Origin: Candidatus Gastranaerophilales bacterium
Lineage (GTDB): Bacteria; Cyanobacteriota; Vampirovibrionia; Gastranaerophilales; Gastranaerophilaceae
Direction: 5' to 3'
Assembly (NCBI GenBank): GCA_944326545.1
Contig: CALVEH010000005.1
Span: forward strand, 62,001 to 126,000
Length of the DNA: 64,000 nucleotides
Position 1 is the stretch's first letter. Every line of letters begins with the position of its first letter. Under the pieces are notes generated by a model. The model did no database searches. It saw nothing but the letters and a program-made list of their open reading frames with translations, and was not told where the DNA came from. Both the position numbers and the translations under genes were made by a program. Below, piece after piece: positions 8,243-17,184 of this stretch.

Positions 8243-9604
8243 TTATAGTTTTGCTCCTGTCGCTTTATACAAGGTTATATAGTCTATGAGTCTTTGCGCT
8301 TTTGAATTGTCTTTTTCTTTTTGAATACTTAAAAGGTTTTCTTCATATTGAATAAGGCTTAGAAAAGAGTCGATTCCTGATTTGTAACGTTCTTGAATGA
8401 GTTTGTAGTTTGAGGTTTCAAGATTCAGTTTTTTTAAATTTGCTCTATCTTTTTGTGAATCGTATTTAATTAAACACAATGCATCATTAATTTCTTGAAT
8501 AGCTGTTAAATCTGCCTGTTTATAAGCTTCAAATAACTCTTGGTATTTTAGCTTTTTGGTCTTGAGATTGGCACTTAACATTCCACCGGTGAAGATTTTT
8601 TGCATAGCTGATACTCCAACCAATCCAAAGATATTGTTCCAATTAAACAGGTCTTTTAACAGTAATGCGTTGTATCCTGCTATACCAAGAATTGGAATTG
8701 TCGGTAAAAATTCTTTACGAGCAATTTTAATGTCTATCTTAGCTTTTTCCAGGTCGGACTCTGCTTTCATTATGTCAGGACGAGTAAATACTATGTTGGA
8801 TGTTATTTGTTGCGGAATTTGTCCTTTGAATTCAAGATTTTCAAAGGAGCCTCTTTCTAAATTTTCAGAGTTTGACGGACAATCGTCGATATAAACAGCG
8901 AGTTGATGCAATAGCAGGCTTCTTTGTCTTTTTAGGTCATTAATCTCTATTTGTGATTGTGTATGTAATTTATCTGTGTATGTTACGTCGTAAAGCGATG
9001 CAAGTCCTTCTTTGTACCTTTCTTTAGTGAGTTCAAGTATTTTTTCTCTTATGTCATTTACTTTTTCTTGAGTGTTTATAACTTTATCCAGCTTTAGTAT
9101 GTTTATATATATTGTTGCAACATCTGAAGCGAGTGAAATATCTGCTGCTTTTTCTTTATATTTGTAAGAATCATATTCTTTTTTTGATGATTTTGTTTTG
9201 TCATGATTTTTTAAAAATATGTCTGCTTCATATTTTGCAATTAGAGGTAATGCGTAGTTATTGGTTCTTATTGTTGCTGTGTCTATGTCAAAAATTTGAT
9301 TTTGAGCTGTTTTTATTCTTGCAAATGTCGGCGCAAACATCAGACTTGGGAATTCTTTTGACATTGTTGTTTTTATTGTCTGTCTGTATTGTTCTGTGAT
9401 GTAAGAAATTTTTTTTAGCTCGTGGTTTTTTTCCATTGCTATGTATACATATTTTTTTAAATAAGGATCGGAAAAATTATCCCACCAGTCTATATTGATA
9501 TTGCAAGCTCTATAAACCACCTTTGAATCAATAGTTTGTGCTAATATTGGAGAAGATATAAAGATAAAAATAAATACTATACTTATAAATTTTTTAGCGT
9601 ACAT
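8243..9604 (-). CDS. TolC-family outer membrane efflux protein
   Basis: Outer-membrane channel of a tripartite pump. A signal peptide (residues 1-22, MYAKKFISIVFIFIFISSPILAQ) has no lipobox. It is followed by two long helical repeats typical of outer membrane efflux proteins (about 65-240 and 275-445), with KERYKEGLASLYDV and QERYKSGIDSFLSLIQ as the matching repeat ends. The 453-residue length is normal. It is divergent from the MarR-EmrA-EmrB operon, with the inverted repeat at 9647-9679 between them. This implies that the three proteins form one pump under common control and that the cell has an outer membrane. Confidence 0.9.
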   Translation of the reverse strand: MYAKKFISIVFIFIFISSPILAQTIDSKVVYRACNINIDWWDNFSDPYLKKYVYIAMEKNHELKKISYITEQYRQTIKTTMSKEFPSLMFAPTFARIKTAQNQIFDIDTATIRTNNYALPLIAKYEADIFLKNHDKTKSSKKEYDSYKYKEKAADISLASDVATIYINILKLDKVINTQEKVNDIREKILELTKERYKEGLASLYDVTYTDKLHTQSQIEINDLKRQRSLLLHQLAVYIDDCPSNSENLERGSFENLEFKGQIPQQITSNIVFTRPDIMKAESDLEKAKIDIKIARKEFLPTIPILGIAGYNALLLKDLFNWNNIFGLVGVSAMQKIFTGGMLSANLKTKKLKYQELFEAYKQADLTAIQEINDALCLIKYDSQKDRANLKKLNLETSNYKLIQERYKSGIDSFLSLIQYEENLLSIQKEKDNSKAQRLIDYITLYKATGAKL

Positions 9605-9646
9605 ATACGCCTCTTTCGTTTTTTTAGTTGTTTTTTTTAGTCGTGC

Positions 9647-9679
9647 ATGTTAGCATAGTAATTGTTATCATACTAACAT
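9647..9679. promoter_or_regulatory. inverted repeat, probable MarR operator
   Basis: ATGTTAG (9647-9653) and CTAACAT (9673-9679) are perfect arms, and inside them TAGTA (9656-9660) and TACTA (9671-9675) also match. The repeat sits in the 92-bp gap between the divergent TolC-like and MarR genes, 17 bp before the MarR start. Autoregulation by MarR and joint control of both transcripts is the usual arrangement and is inferred here. Confidence 0.6.
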
Positions 9680-9696
9680 TTAGATAGGGTAGAGAT

Positions 9697-10158
9697 TTGA
9701 AAAGAATAAACAATGTAGATATAGATTTAGGGTTGGAAATGGCTTTAACATCTTCTGTTTATAGAGCTGCAAGCCAAAAAACGTTAAAACTTCATGGAGT
9801 GGATGATATCACCAGAGAACAGTTTGGTATATTACTCCTTTTGTCGCTAACGGACGGATTGTATCAAACCCAAATAGCCAATATATTAGGTAAGGACCGT
9901 CCTAATATAACAAGAATGATTGATATATTAGAAACTAACAAATTTATCAGAAGAGAAAAAGACGAGAATAACAGAAGAATTTTAAAGGTATACATAACTG
10001 AAAAAGGACAAGAAAAAGTTAAAATAGCAAAACCTTTAAAAGATAGGATGAATGCTGCTCAATATAAAGGGATGACAGATGAAGAAATCCTTACTCTTGT
10101 GACTCTTTTGAGAAAAGTCAGAAAAAATATTGAAGAAGAATATAAAATAAACGAATAA
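9697..10158 (+). CDS. MarR-family transcriptional regulator (first)
   Basis: A winged-helix repressor of 153 residues. The helix-turn-helix lies around YQTQIANILGKDRPNITRMIDILE with the wing at KFIRREKDENNRRILKVYITEKG, both typical of MarR. The start is TTG, preceded by GGGTAGAG; no in-frame ATG lies near it. It leads the emrA-emrB operon (11 bp gap to emrA) and probably controls it through the inverted repeat just upstream. The ligand is unknown. A second MarR of similar type lies at 15126 before another EmrB-like gene. Confidence 0.9.
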   Translation: MKRINNVDIDLGLEMALTSSVYRAASQKTLKLHGVDDITREQFGILLLLSLTDGLYQTQIANILGKDRPNITRMIDILETNKFIRREKDENNRRILKVYITEKGQEKVKIAKPLKDRMNAAQYKGMTDEEILTLVTLLRKVRKNIEEEYKINE

Positions 10159-10169
10159 GGCGGTAAAAA

Positions 10170-11195
10170 ATGGAAGAGAACAATAATAAAGATGAGGTTA
10201 TGGCATCAGCTTCTGACTCTACAGAAAAACCATCCAGAAAGAAAAAAACTAAAAAAGTTGTAAAAAAGAGATTTTTGATACCATCTATAATAATTGTAGT
10301 TTTATGTTTGCTGGGTTGGTTATATTTTTCAACGTTTGAAACTACTGATGACGCTTTTGTAGAAGGTCATATTGTTAGAATAAGTCCTAAAGTTACAGGT
10401 ATTATTGAAAAACTATATATAGACGATAACCAACATGTTAAAAAAGGCGATTTGCTTTTGCAAATTGATGATAGAGATTACAAAGTGCGTTATGAACAAG
10501 CTAAAGCGGCTTATGAAATGGCTTTGTATAAACAAAAATCTGCAGTTGTTGATAAAAATGCAGCAGAAACTGACTTAAAAGTTGCTAAACAAGATTTTGA
10601 CAGATATAAAAATCTTTTTGAGAAAGGTGCTGTTTCTCAACAGGAATATGACAGAGCAAAATCAAAATTTGATTTAGCAAAGGCTAATTTTGAAAACGCA
10701 CAACAGGCTGTTTTTTCTAAAGAAAAAAACAAAGTTGCTGATGCTGAATTAAAAAAACTTGAAGCAGCGATGAAACAAGCTCAGCTTGAGTTGTCATATA
10801 CAAAAATATATGCATCTGATGATGGTAAAATTACAAACCGTTCAGCTGAAGAAGGAGCTTTTATTAATGCAGGTGCTCCGTTGTTCTCTATAGTTCCTGA
10901 TAAAAGATGGGTTGTTGCTAACTTTAAAGAAACTCAGTTGAATAAAATCAGAGTAGGTCAAAAAGTAAAAATCAAAGTAGATGCTTATCCTCACCTTAAA
11001 CTTGTAGGTAAGGTTGACTCAATACAATCAAGCACAGGCGCTAAAACAAGTATGTTCCCTCCGGAAAACGCTGTAGGCAGTTATGTAAAAGTTGTGCAAA
11101 GAGTCCCTGTAAAAATTATATTTACTCAGCCGTTAGACCCTCAATACAGTATTGAACCGGGCATGAGTGTTGTTCCAAAAGTATTGGTTAAATAA
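10170..11195 (+). CDS. emrA: EmrA-type membrane fusion protein
   Basis: Periplasmic adaptor linking the EmrB pump to the outer-membrane channel. The N-terminus is Lys-rich and cytoplasmic, with one membrane segment at about 33-50. A biotinyl-lipoyl half follows (TTDDAFVEGHIVRISPKVTG), then a coiled-coil hairpin (about 105-210), the second lipoyl half (YTKIYASDDGKI) and a beta-barrel. The 341 residues are normal for EmrA/HlyD DHA2 partners. It overlaps emrB by one base (TAATG), so translation is coupled. The substrate is unknown. Confidence 0.92.
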   Translation: MEENNNKDEVMASASDSTEKPSRKKKTKKVVKKRFLIPSIIIVVLCLLGWLYFSTFETTDDAFVEGHIVRISPKVTGIIEKLYIDDNQHVKKGDLLLQIDDRDYKVRYEQAKAAYEMALYKQKSAVVDKNAAETDLKVAKQDFDRYKNLFEKGAVSQQEYDRAKSKFDLAKANFENAQQAVFSKEKNKVADAELKKLEAAMKQAQLELSYTKIYASDDGKITNRSAEEGAFINAGAPLFSIVPDKRWVVANFKETQLNKIRVGQKVKIKVDAYPHLKLVGKVDSIQSSTGAKTSMFPPENAVGSYVKVVQRVPVKIIFTQPLDPQYSIEPGMSVVPKVLVK

Positions 11196-12793
11196 TGAGT
11201 AACGAAGCAATAATAACAACTGAAGAAGAAAGATCTGGTAAGAATCCTTGGCTTAGTGCCGGCGCAGTAATGCTTACAATCTTTATGGTTGTATTGGATT
11301 CTTCTATTGCAAACGTGGCTTTGCCTCATATTGCGGGATCTTTTTCTGCAACCAGAGATGAATCAACTTGGGTTTTGACAAGTTACCTTGTTGCTAACGG
11401 TGTTATTATCCCGTCAACTGCTTGGTTTTCAACTTTGATGGGGCGTAAAAACTTTTTGTTATTATCAACTTTTTTATTTACAATAGCATCTGCTCTTTGT
11501 GGTATGGCAACGAGTATGACAATGCTTATTATTGCACGTGTTATTCAAGGTGTCGGTGGCGGTGCTATTATGCCAATTTCTCAGGCCGTTATGATGGAAG
11601 AGTTTCCTCCTGAAGAACGTGGCGTTGCAATGTCTGTTTTTGGCTTTGGGGTAATATTTGCTCCGATTATCGGCCCTACTTTAGGTGGTTGGATTACAGA
11701 TACTTATTCTTGGCATTGGATATTTCTTATCAATGTGCCAATAGGTTTTGTGTCTTTATGGCTTATTAAAAAGTTTATTGAAGATCCTCCATACGCAAGA
11801 AAAGGTAAGGTTAAATCAGTCGATTACTGGGGCTTTATATTTTTGATAATATGGCTGTTTGTTTTGCAAATAATACTTGATAACGGTCAAAAATCAGATT
11901 GGTTTGGCTCAAGTTGGGTAAGATGGTCTGCAGCGGTTGTCGCTGTGACTTTTATAGCTTTTGTTGTTAGAGAGCTTGTTATAAAAGAACCGATAGTTGA
12001 TTTAAAAGTATTTAAAGATAAAAACTTTGCAATAGGTACAGTCTTACACTTTGTTATTGGTGCTGTTTTGTATTCTACGCTGGCTATTTTGCCATTGTTT
12101 TTACAACAGTTAATGGGATACACTGCTACGTTAAGCGGTTTGGCCATTAGCCCTCGTGGTTTTGGGTCATTAACCGGTCTTGTTATTTGTGCGATTTTAG
12201 CAAATCGTGTAGACCAAAGATGGGTTATTACCGTTGGGATGTTGGTTTTAGCACTTTCTAATATAATGTTTGGTACATTGAATTTACAAATTTCTATGTC
12301 AAATATTATTATTCCTAATATTGTTTGCGGTGCTGCTTTTTCACTGGTTATGATACCTCTTATGACTATTGCATTTGTAACCCTTAAAAATAATCAAATG
12401 ACAAATGCAACAGGTGTTTTTAACCTTGCTAAAAGTGTTGGTGGTGCAATTGGTACTTCTGCCGTAAGTACAATGGTTTCTCGTATGAGTCAGGTTCACC
12501 AAACACATCTTATAAGAAATCTTACATATTCTCATTCAGGTTTTGTGGAAAAGGTCAATGCTATGCAGGCTGGCATTGCAATGATGTCTGGTCAGGCTTT
12601 ATCTGATATTAAAGCTAATACTATGGCTTATAAACAGTTGATTCAACAATCTACATTATTGGCTTATATGGACTGTTTTAAAATCTTTGCAATTATGCTG
12701 ATTGTGCTTACTCCTTTAATTTTCTTGTTCCAAAAGGTAAAATATAAAAAGCAGAAAAGCGCAAAAGTAGAAGCTCCTCTGCCTGCAAAATAA
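11195..12793 (+). CDS. emrB: EmrB/QacA-type MFS efflux pump (first)
   Basis: A drug:proton antiporter of the DHA2 family with 14 predicted membrane segments over 532 residues. LDSSIANVALPHIAGSF in segment 1, the RVIQGVGGGAIMPISQA segment and GFGVIFAPIIGPTLGGW (motif C of the antiporter group) are all seen. It works with EmrA and the TolC-like protein encoded next to it. The 15-bp gap to the thioesterase gene suggests read-through into it. About 500 residues align well by eye with the second EmrB-like gene at 15599. Confidence 0.93.
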   Translation: MSNEAIITTEEERSGKNPWLSAGAVMLTIFMVVLDSSIANVALPHIAGSFSATRDESTWVLTSYLVANGVIIPSTAWFSTLMGRKNFLLLSTFLFTIASALCGMATSMTMLIIARVIQGVGGGAIMPISQAVMMEEFPPEERGVAMSVFGFGVIFAPIIGPTLGGWITDTYSWHWIFLINVPIGFVSLWLIKKFIEDPPYARKGKVKSVDYWGFIFLIIWLFVLQIILDNGQKSDWFGSSWVRWSAAVVAVTFIAFVVRELVIKEPIVDLKVFKDKNFAIGTVLHFVIGAVLYSTLAILPLFLQQLMGYTATLSGLAISPRGFGSLTGLVICAILANRVDQRWVITVGMLVLALSNIMFGTLNLQISMSNIIIPNIVCGAAFSLVMIPLMTIAFVTLKNNQMTNATGVFNLAKSVGGAIGTSAVSTMVSRMSQVHQTHLIRNLTYSHSGFVEKVNAMQAGIAMMSGQALSDIKANTMAYKQLIQQSTLLAYMDCFKIFAIMLIVLTPLIFLFQKVKYKKQKSAKVEAPLPAK

Positions 12794-12808
12794 AAAGGAG
12801 TTTGTCCT

Positions 12809-13561
12809 ATGGTTCTTGATAATGTTCTTGTTAAAGAATATGAAATTAAATATTACGAGCAAAATCTTAATTCTCAATTAAAAGAGTCCAGCTTATTAAA
12901 TTTGTTGCAAGATATAGCAACGATAAGCGCAGAATCTTTGGGCTTTGGACCAAGTTATATTTTTCCGAAAAATTATGCTTGGGTTGTTTTAAAGTATCAC
13001 ATTGAATTGTATAAAGATTTGAAAAATTTGAATAAGCTAATTATAAAGACAGAATCTCGAGGAACAACTAAGTTGTACGCTTTTCGTGATTTTGAACTTT
13101 ATTCGTCTCAAAATGAGTTGTTGGGTAAGGTCATTTCTGCTTGGGCTTTGATTGATATAACTACAAGAAAAATTCTTCCAATGCAAAAAACTTTGGGATT
13201 TATTAAAAATTTTGAGCCACGTTTGGGTGATATAGAATACGGTAAAATTGAATCTTTAAGTGAAGTTAATTATCAAAAAGAATTTGATGTTAGTTTTGAT
13301 GATATTGATGTAAATAAACATGTAAATAATAGCAAATACATTACTTGGGCGTTAGAAGTTTTGCCTGTCGATTTTAGAATGTCATACTTGCCCAAAGTTA
13401 TTGATATTAAATACAAAAAAGAAATATCATTTGATGCGAAAGTTGTTTCTGTCGTTCAAAAGATTACAGAAAATGACAGTGTTTATACTTTGCACTGTAT
13501 AAATGACAAGCTTAATGGTGAAGAGCTTGTATCTTTAAAAATACAATGGTGTAAGGTTTAA
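12809..13561 (+). CDS. acyl-ACP thioesterase
   Basis: Releases free fatty acid from acyl-ACP (plant FatA/FatB-like bacterial family). It is a double hotdog fold of 250 residues. The first hotdog covers about 1-130 (SESLGFGPSYIF-like segment, WVVLKYHIEL). The second contains the catalytic Asn and His in DIDVNKHVNNSKYITW. AAAAGGAG stands before the ATG. It follows emrB by 15 bp, so it may belong to the efflux operon, for example to supply or adjust fatty acids under membrane stress; that link is only positional. Its stop overlaps the convergent LptF/G stop by three bases. Confidence 0.88.
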   Translation: MVLDNVLVKEYEIKYYEQNLNSQLKESSLLNLLQDIATISAESLGFGPSYIFPKNYAWVVLKYHIELYKDLKNLNKLIIKTESRGTTKLYAFRDFELYSSQNELLGKVISAWALIDITTRKILPMQKTLGFIKNFEPRLGDIEYGKIESLSEVNYQKEFDVSFDDIDVNKHVNNSKYITWALEVLPVDFRMSYLPKVIDIKYKKEISFDAKVVSVVQKITENDSVYTLHCINDKLNGEELVSLKIQWCKV

Positions 13562-14691
13562 GTGATTGTATAAACTTTTCTGTAATAAAGGATAGAACCT
13601 AGTATTATTAAGACAAAGTTTGGAATCCAAGCTGCCAAGAATGGTGATACTGCCATATTTTCACCAAAAGACAGAGATAATGCTCTTAAAAGGTAGTATA
13701 AGAATATAATCAAGATACTGAACAAGAAACCTCTGTTGTATCTAACACGCGGAGGGGTAATTGCCAAAGGAACGCCAAGTAAAACAAGAACAATTGTAGT
13801 GAAAGGAAATGCAAATTTGTTGTGAAGTTCTATCTTAAACAAAGATTGCATTTTTTCATCATGTTTTTTTGCGTTGTGTTCAACATATTTCCACAAAGCA
13901 ATTACGTTGTATTGAGTTGCTTCATCTTCTGTTAGTGCGTCTTTAACATCCATACCAAAATCCACAACAGACTGGTCAAACCAAGTTGTGTTCAACACTT
14001 TTTGATCTTTATCCATTGTGTAGGCTGCACCTCTATTAAACTGCCAGCCTTCAGGGCTTGTTTTCCCTGTTTGTGATTGAATGACTTGTATTGTTTTAGG
14101 GTTTGAAAAATCAACAACAGAAACGTTTTTTAGTGTGTTATCTTCACATCTTTGGACAAAGAAAAGACGTTTCATTGATTTGTTGCCGTTTTCATCAGTT
14201 TTAATCTCTTTAAATGTAAAATTTTGTTTTCCGTTTGGAATATTCTTTTGTCCTAATGCCCAAACGGCAAGAGTTTTTGATTGAGAATTTGTTATCGGAA
14301 CAATTGTTTCATTAATTACAAAAGTTAAAAGTGTCATAGCTGCAGCAAAAATAAATATTGGTTTTGCAATACGGTTTAAACCGATACCGCAAGCTCTCAT
14401 AACTGTAATTTCTGAAGAAAGACTCAATCTGTTCAACGTCATTACTGTTGAAAACAAAACACTCATAGGTATTGCCATTACAAATACTTGAGGCAGGTTT
14501 AACAAAACGATCATCATCGCTATATTAAACGGGATACCATACAACGTAATCTGTTTAATAAGTGTAATGAATGTGTCAGAAGCAAAAATAATAGACGTAA
14601 ATATTACAATCCCCATTATGAAGATTTCCAAGACTTGTAATAGGATATATCTGTCTAATATTGTTAATTTATCTAATATTTTGTTATGCAT
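13558..14691 (-). CDS. LptF/LptG-family permease (YjgP/YjgQ)
   Basis: Membrane subunit of the lipopolysaccharide export ABC transporter. The 377 residues show three N-terminal membrane segments (about 18-40, 55-80, 98-120), a large periplasmic beta domain (about 130-275) and three C-terminal segments. ILDRYILLQVLEIFIMGI and SSEITVMRACGIGLNRI (the coupling-helix region) are typical. Only one such gene is present. Many non-proteobacteria use a single LptF/G-type gene, and LptB or LptC are not in the window. It sits 3 bp after a zinc-finger gene in the same operon. It is direct evidence for an outer membrane. Confidence 0.9.
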   Translation of the reverse strand: MHNKILDKLTILDRYILLQVLEIFIMGIVIFTSIIFASDTFITLIKQITLYGIPFNIAMMIVLLNLPQVFVMAIPMSVLFSTVMTLNRLSLSSEITVMRACGIGLNRIAKPIFIFAAAMTLLTFVINETIVPITNSQSKTLAVWALGQKNIPNGKQNFTFKEIKTDENGNKSMKRLFFVQRCEDNTLKNVSVVDFSNPKTIQVIQSQTGKTSPEGWQFNRGAAYTMDKDQKVLNTTWFDQSVVDFGMDVKDALTEDEATQYNVIALWKYVEHNAKKHDEKMQSLFKIELHNKFAFPFTTIVLVLLGVPLAITPPRVRYNRGFLFSILIIFLYYLLRALSLSFGENMAVSPFLAAWIPNFVLIILGSILYYRKVYTIT

Positions 14692-14694
14692 TTT

Positions 14695-15015
14695 TTAGTT
14701 ATTTTGTCCCAGTTCTTCTTGTTTTAGAAAGTTGCATTGGGCTTCTAATTTTTTGTCTTCCATATTTTTAATTAAATCTTGAATGTTGTTTATTTTACCC
14801 AGTGCAAAACCGATTTCTGCAAGTAAAACGCAATCATTGCAAACTCTTATTCCGTCATAAACAACAGAGCCTGCCAAAGATTTTTCTTCTCCGCAGCATT
14901 GGCAGTCAAAGCCTTCAAATTCGCAGTCAGGGTTTTCTTCAATGTCGTCTGCTTTCATTTGAGCTACAACTGCTTGCATATCTTCTATAATTTGTAATTC
15001 TTTTTCTTTATCCAT
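14695..15015 (-). CDS. stand-alone ClpX-type zinc-finger protein
   Basis: A small acidic protein of 106 residues with a C4 zinc-binding module at about 38-68: CQCCGEEKSLAG, then VCNDCVLLAEI, the spacing seen in the N-terminal domain of ClpX. The rest is helical, with no ATPase. A second such protein is encoded at 44545. In ClpX this domain dimerises and binds adaptors and substrates; here the function is unknown. It leads the operon with LptF/G. A TATAAT box lies only 7 nt before the ATG, with no Shine-Dalgarno, so the transcript may be leaderless. Confidence 0.65.
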   Translation of the reverse strand: MDKEKELQIIEDMQAVVAQMKADDIEENPDCEFEGFDCQCCGEEKSLAGSVVYDGIRVCNDCVLLAEIGFALGKINNIQDLIKNMEDKKLEAQCNFLKQEELGQNN

Positions 15016-15060
15016 AAGAATTATTATAGCGTAATTATGGAATTATTACATGTTAATTTA

Positions 15061-15089
15061 TTGACTATTTGAAATAAAGTTAATACAAT
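15061..15089 (+). promoter_or_regulatory. sigma-70-type promoter of the second MarR operon
   Basis: TTGACT (15061-15066), a 17-base spacer, TACAAT (15084-15089). The expected start point falls in the operator repeats that fill the rest of the leader before the ATG at 15126. Confidence 0.75.
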
Positions 15090-15126
15090 TGTGTTGGAAT
15101 TACAACATGTTGGAGTTACAACACAA
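15089..15126. promoter_or_regulatory. nested repeats, probable operator of the second MarR
   Basis: An outer inverted repeat TTGTGTTG (15089-15096) / CAACACAA (15119-15126) encloses a perfect palindrome CAACATGTTG (15103-15112). The same bases also form two tandem copies of GTTGGARTTACAAC, at 15093-15106 and 15109-15122, spaced by 16 bp. The site runs from the -10 box to the ATG and replaces any Shine-Dalgarno. A bound MarR dimer pair would block both transcription and translation start. Confidence 0.65.
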
Positions 15127-15590
15127 TGAAAGATTTTTCGGAACGTTATGCGGAGTGTTTGCCGTATCTTGTTGATAAAGCTTCTGTGTACTTTAGATTA
15201 CACGGTTCTTCGGTGTTGCATCGTTTGGGCTCGGATTTGACAATTGATCAGTTTATAGCACTTGATGCTATTGCTTTAAGCAGTGATATTTGTCAGCGAG
15301 ATTTAGCAAAAATACTATTGAAAGACAGATCCAATGTTACAAGGATTGTTTCTATTCTTGAAAAAAAATCACTAATAAAAAGAATCTCAACTACTAAACT
15401 AAAGCGTCCTGTAAAAATGATTAAAATTACGGAAAAAGGACAAAAAGTTGTAGATGAACTTTCTCCTGTATTGAAAGGAGACTTGAAAGATTTTACGTCA
15501 TCTTTTAGTGCTAATGACTTGGAACAATTTGTTGATACATTAAACAAAATAATTTCAAAAATTAGTGAAAACGAAAATATACAGATTTAA
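15126..15590 (+). CDS. MarR-family transcriptional regulator (second)
   Basis: A MarR winged-helix protein of 154 residues. The recognition region is ICQRDLAKILLKDRSNVTRIVSILE and the wing ends in KMIKITEKGQKVVDEL. It is similar to the first MarR but clearly diverged, so the two probably respond to different ligands or sites. The ATG lies within the end of the operator-like repeat, and there is no usual ribosome binding site. The EmrB-like gene starts 8 bp after the stop. It likely represses its own operon. Confidence 0.9.
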   Translation: MKDFSERYAECLPYLVDKASVYFRLHGSSVLHRLGSDLTIDQFIALDAIALSSDICQRDLAKILLKDRSNVTRIVSILEKKSLIKRISTTKLKRPVKMIKITEKGQKVVDELSPVLKGDLKDFTSSFSANDLEQFVDTLNKIISKISENENIQI

Positions 15591-15598
15591 AAATAGAG

Positions 15599-17143
15599 AT
15601 GAACGATACTGGTATTACAAAAACAATAAATCCTTGGTTAACAACTATTGCTGTTATGACAGCCACTTTTATATTTGTGCTTGACGGTACAATAGCAAAC
15701 GTAGCTTTGCCTCAGATGGCTGGTAGCTTTTCATCCAGTAATGATGAGGCAACTTGGATTTTAACAAGTTATCTTATTGCAAGTGGTATAGTTGTACCTT
15801 CTGTTGACTGGTTTTCTAAATTTTTCGGAAGAAAACAGTTTTTTATTGCTTGCATATTGTTATTTACTTTTGCTTCTTTATTATGCGGTATGTCCTCATC
15901 ATTAGATATGATGATTTTTTCAAGAATTCTGCAGGGGCTTGGCGGTGGTGCTTTGTTACCTGTTTCTCAGGCTATTTTGTTAGAGGCGTTTCCTCTTGAA
16001 AAAAGGGCACTTGCTATGTCTATTTTTGGATTTGGCGTGGTTGTTGCTCCTGTAATAGGTCCTATTTTGGGCGGTTGGCTTACTGATAATTGGTCTTGGA
16101 ATTGGATATTTTTTATAAATATTCCATTTGGTATTCTTGCTGCAATAACTTCTAAATTGTGGATTGTTGATCCGCCTTATGCTCAAAAACAAGCAGATGC
16201 AAAGATTGATTACGTAGGCTTTTCCTTTTTGATTGTATGGCTCGTTACCTTTCAAGTGTTTCTAGATAAAGGCAATAATGCAGATTGGTTTGGGTCTGAG
16301 TGGATATGTTGGACATTCGCAATATCAATGATTGCAATGGTTTTGTTCATTTATTCTCAGATAGTACAAAAAGATTCTATTATCGATTTGTCTGTTTTTA
16401 AAGACAAAAACTTTGTTTTGGGAACAATAATTTTGGTTATTGCCAATATGGTGCTGTATGCTTCGACTACTATAATGCCTTTGTTTTTGCAAAATTTGAT
16501 GGGATATAACGCTTTTTGGAGTGGTTATTCTCTTATGCCCAGAGGGTTTGGGTCCGTAGCTGCTATTACTTTATATAGCCTTACAAATAAAATGTTTGAT
16601 TTTAGAATATTTGCTTTTGTTGGCATAGTTTGCTTGGCTGTGTCGAGTTTAATGTTCGGTTTTTTGAACCTTGAGTTTTCAATGATAAACATTATTGTTC
16701 CGAATGTGATTTTTGGTTTTTCAGTTGGTTTGACTATAACTGTTTTAACAACAGTATCAATGGATACAATAAGTAATGCGCAAATGACTAATGCAAGCGG
16801 TGTGCAAAACTTGATAAAAAACCTTGGTGCAGCTATTGGAACATCTCTTGTTGCAACGATGGTTTCAAGGTATTCACAAGCTTTTCAGCATAATCTTGTT
16901 GAATATTTAAATACTCAAAATAATGTTTATATGGAAAGACTATCAGTTTTAACATCTTATTTTTGTCAGTATGATGTATTTTCCGTTGCTCAGGCAAAGG
17001 CACAGGGGATGCTTTATAACCAGCTTATACAACAATCAACACTCTCAGCTTATATTGAAACCTTTAGGGTTTGGGGGCTTATCACTTTGGTGTGTTTGCC
17101 CCTGCTTCTTTTATATGGCAAAAGTAAAAAGTCTAAAAGTTGA
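15599..17143 (+). CDS. EmrB/QacA-type MFS efflux pump (second)
   Basis: A DHA2-family antiporter of 514 residues with 14 predicted membrane segments. LDGTIANVALPQMAGSFSSSNDEATWILTSYL and FGFGVVVAPVIGPILGGW correspond closely to the first EmrB. Unlike the first locus, no membrane fusion protein or outer-membrane channel is encoded here. It must either borrow the EmrA/TolC proteins at 8243-11195 or work alone in the inner membrane. The pair looks like an old local duplication of a MarR-EmrB unit. Confidence 0.9.
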   Translation: MNDTGITKTINPWLTTIAVMTATFIFVLDGTIANVALPQMAGSFSSSNDEATWILTSYLIASGIVVPSVDWFSKFFGRKQFFIACILLFTFASLLCGMSSSLDMMIFSRILQGLGGGALLPVSQAILLEAFPLEKRALAMSIFGFGVVVAPVIGPILGGWLTDNWSWNWIFFINIPFGILAAITSKLWIVDPPYAQKQADAKIDYVGFSFLIVWLVTFQVFLDKGNNADWFGSEWICWTFAISMIAMVLFIYSQIVQKDSIIDLSVFKDKNFVLGTIILVIANMVLYASTTIMPLFLQNLMGYNAFWSGYSLMPRGFGSVAAITLYSLTNKMFDFRIFAFVGIVCLAVSSLMFGFLNLEFSMINIIVPNVIFGFSVGLTITVLTTVSMDTISNAQMTNASGVQNLIKNLGAAIGTSLVATMVSRYSQAFQHNLVEYLNTQNNVYMERLSVLTSYFCQYDVFSVAQAKAQGMLYNQLIQQSTLSAYIETFRVWGLITLVCLPLLLLYGKSKKSKS

Positions 17144-17184
17144 TTTCTTATAACTAAATTTTATTTTTTGGATAGAATAAAAAT

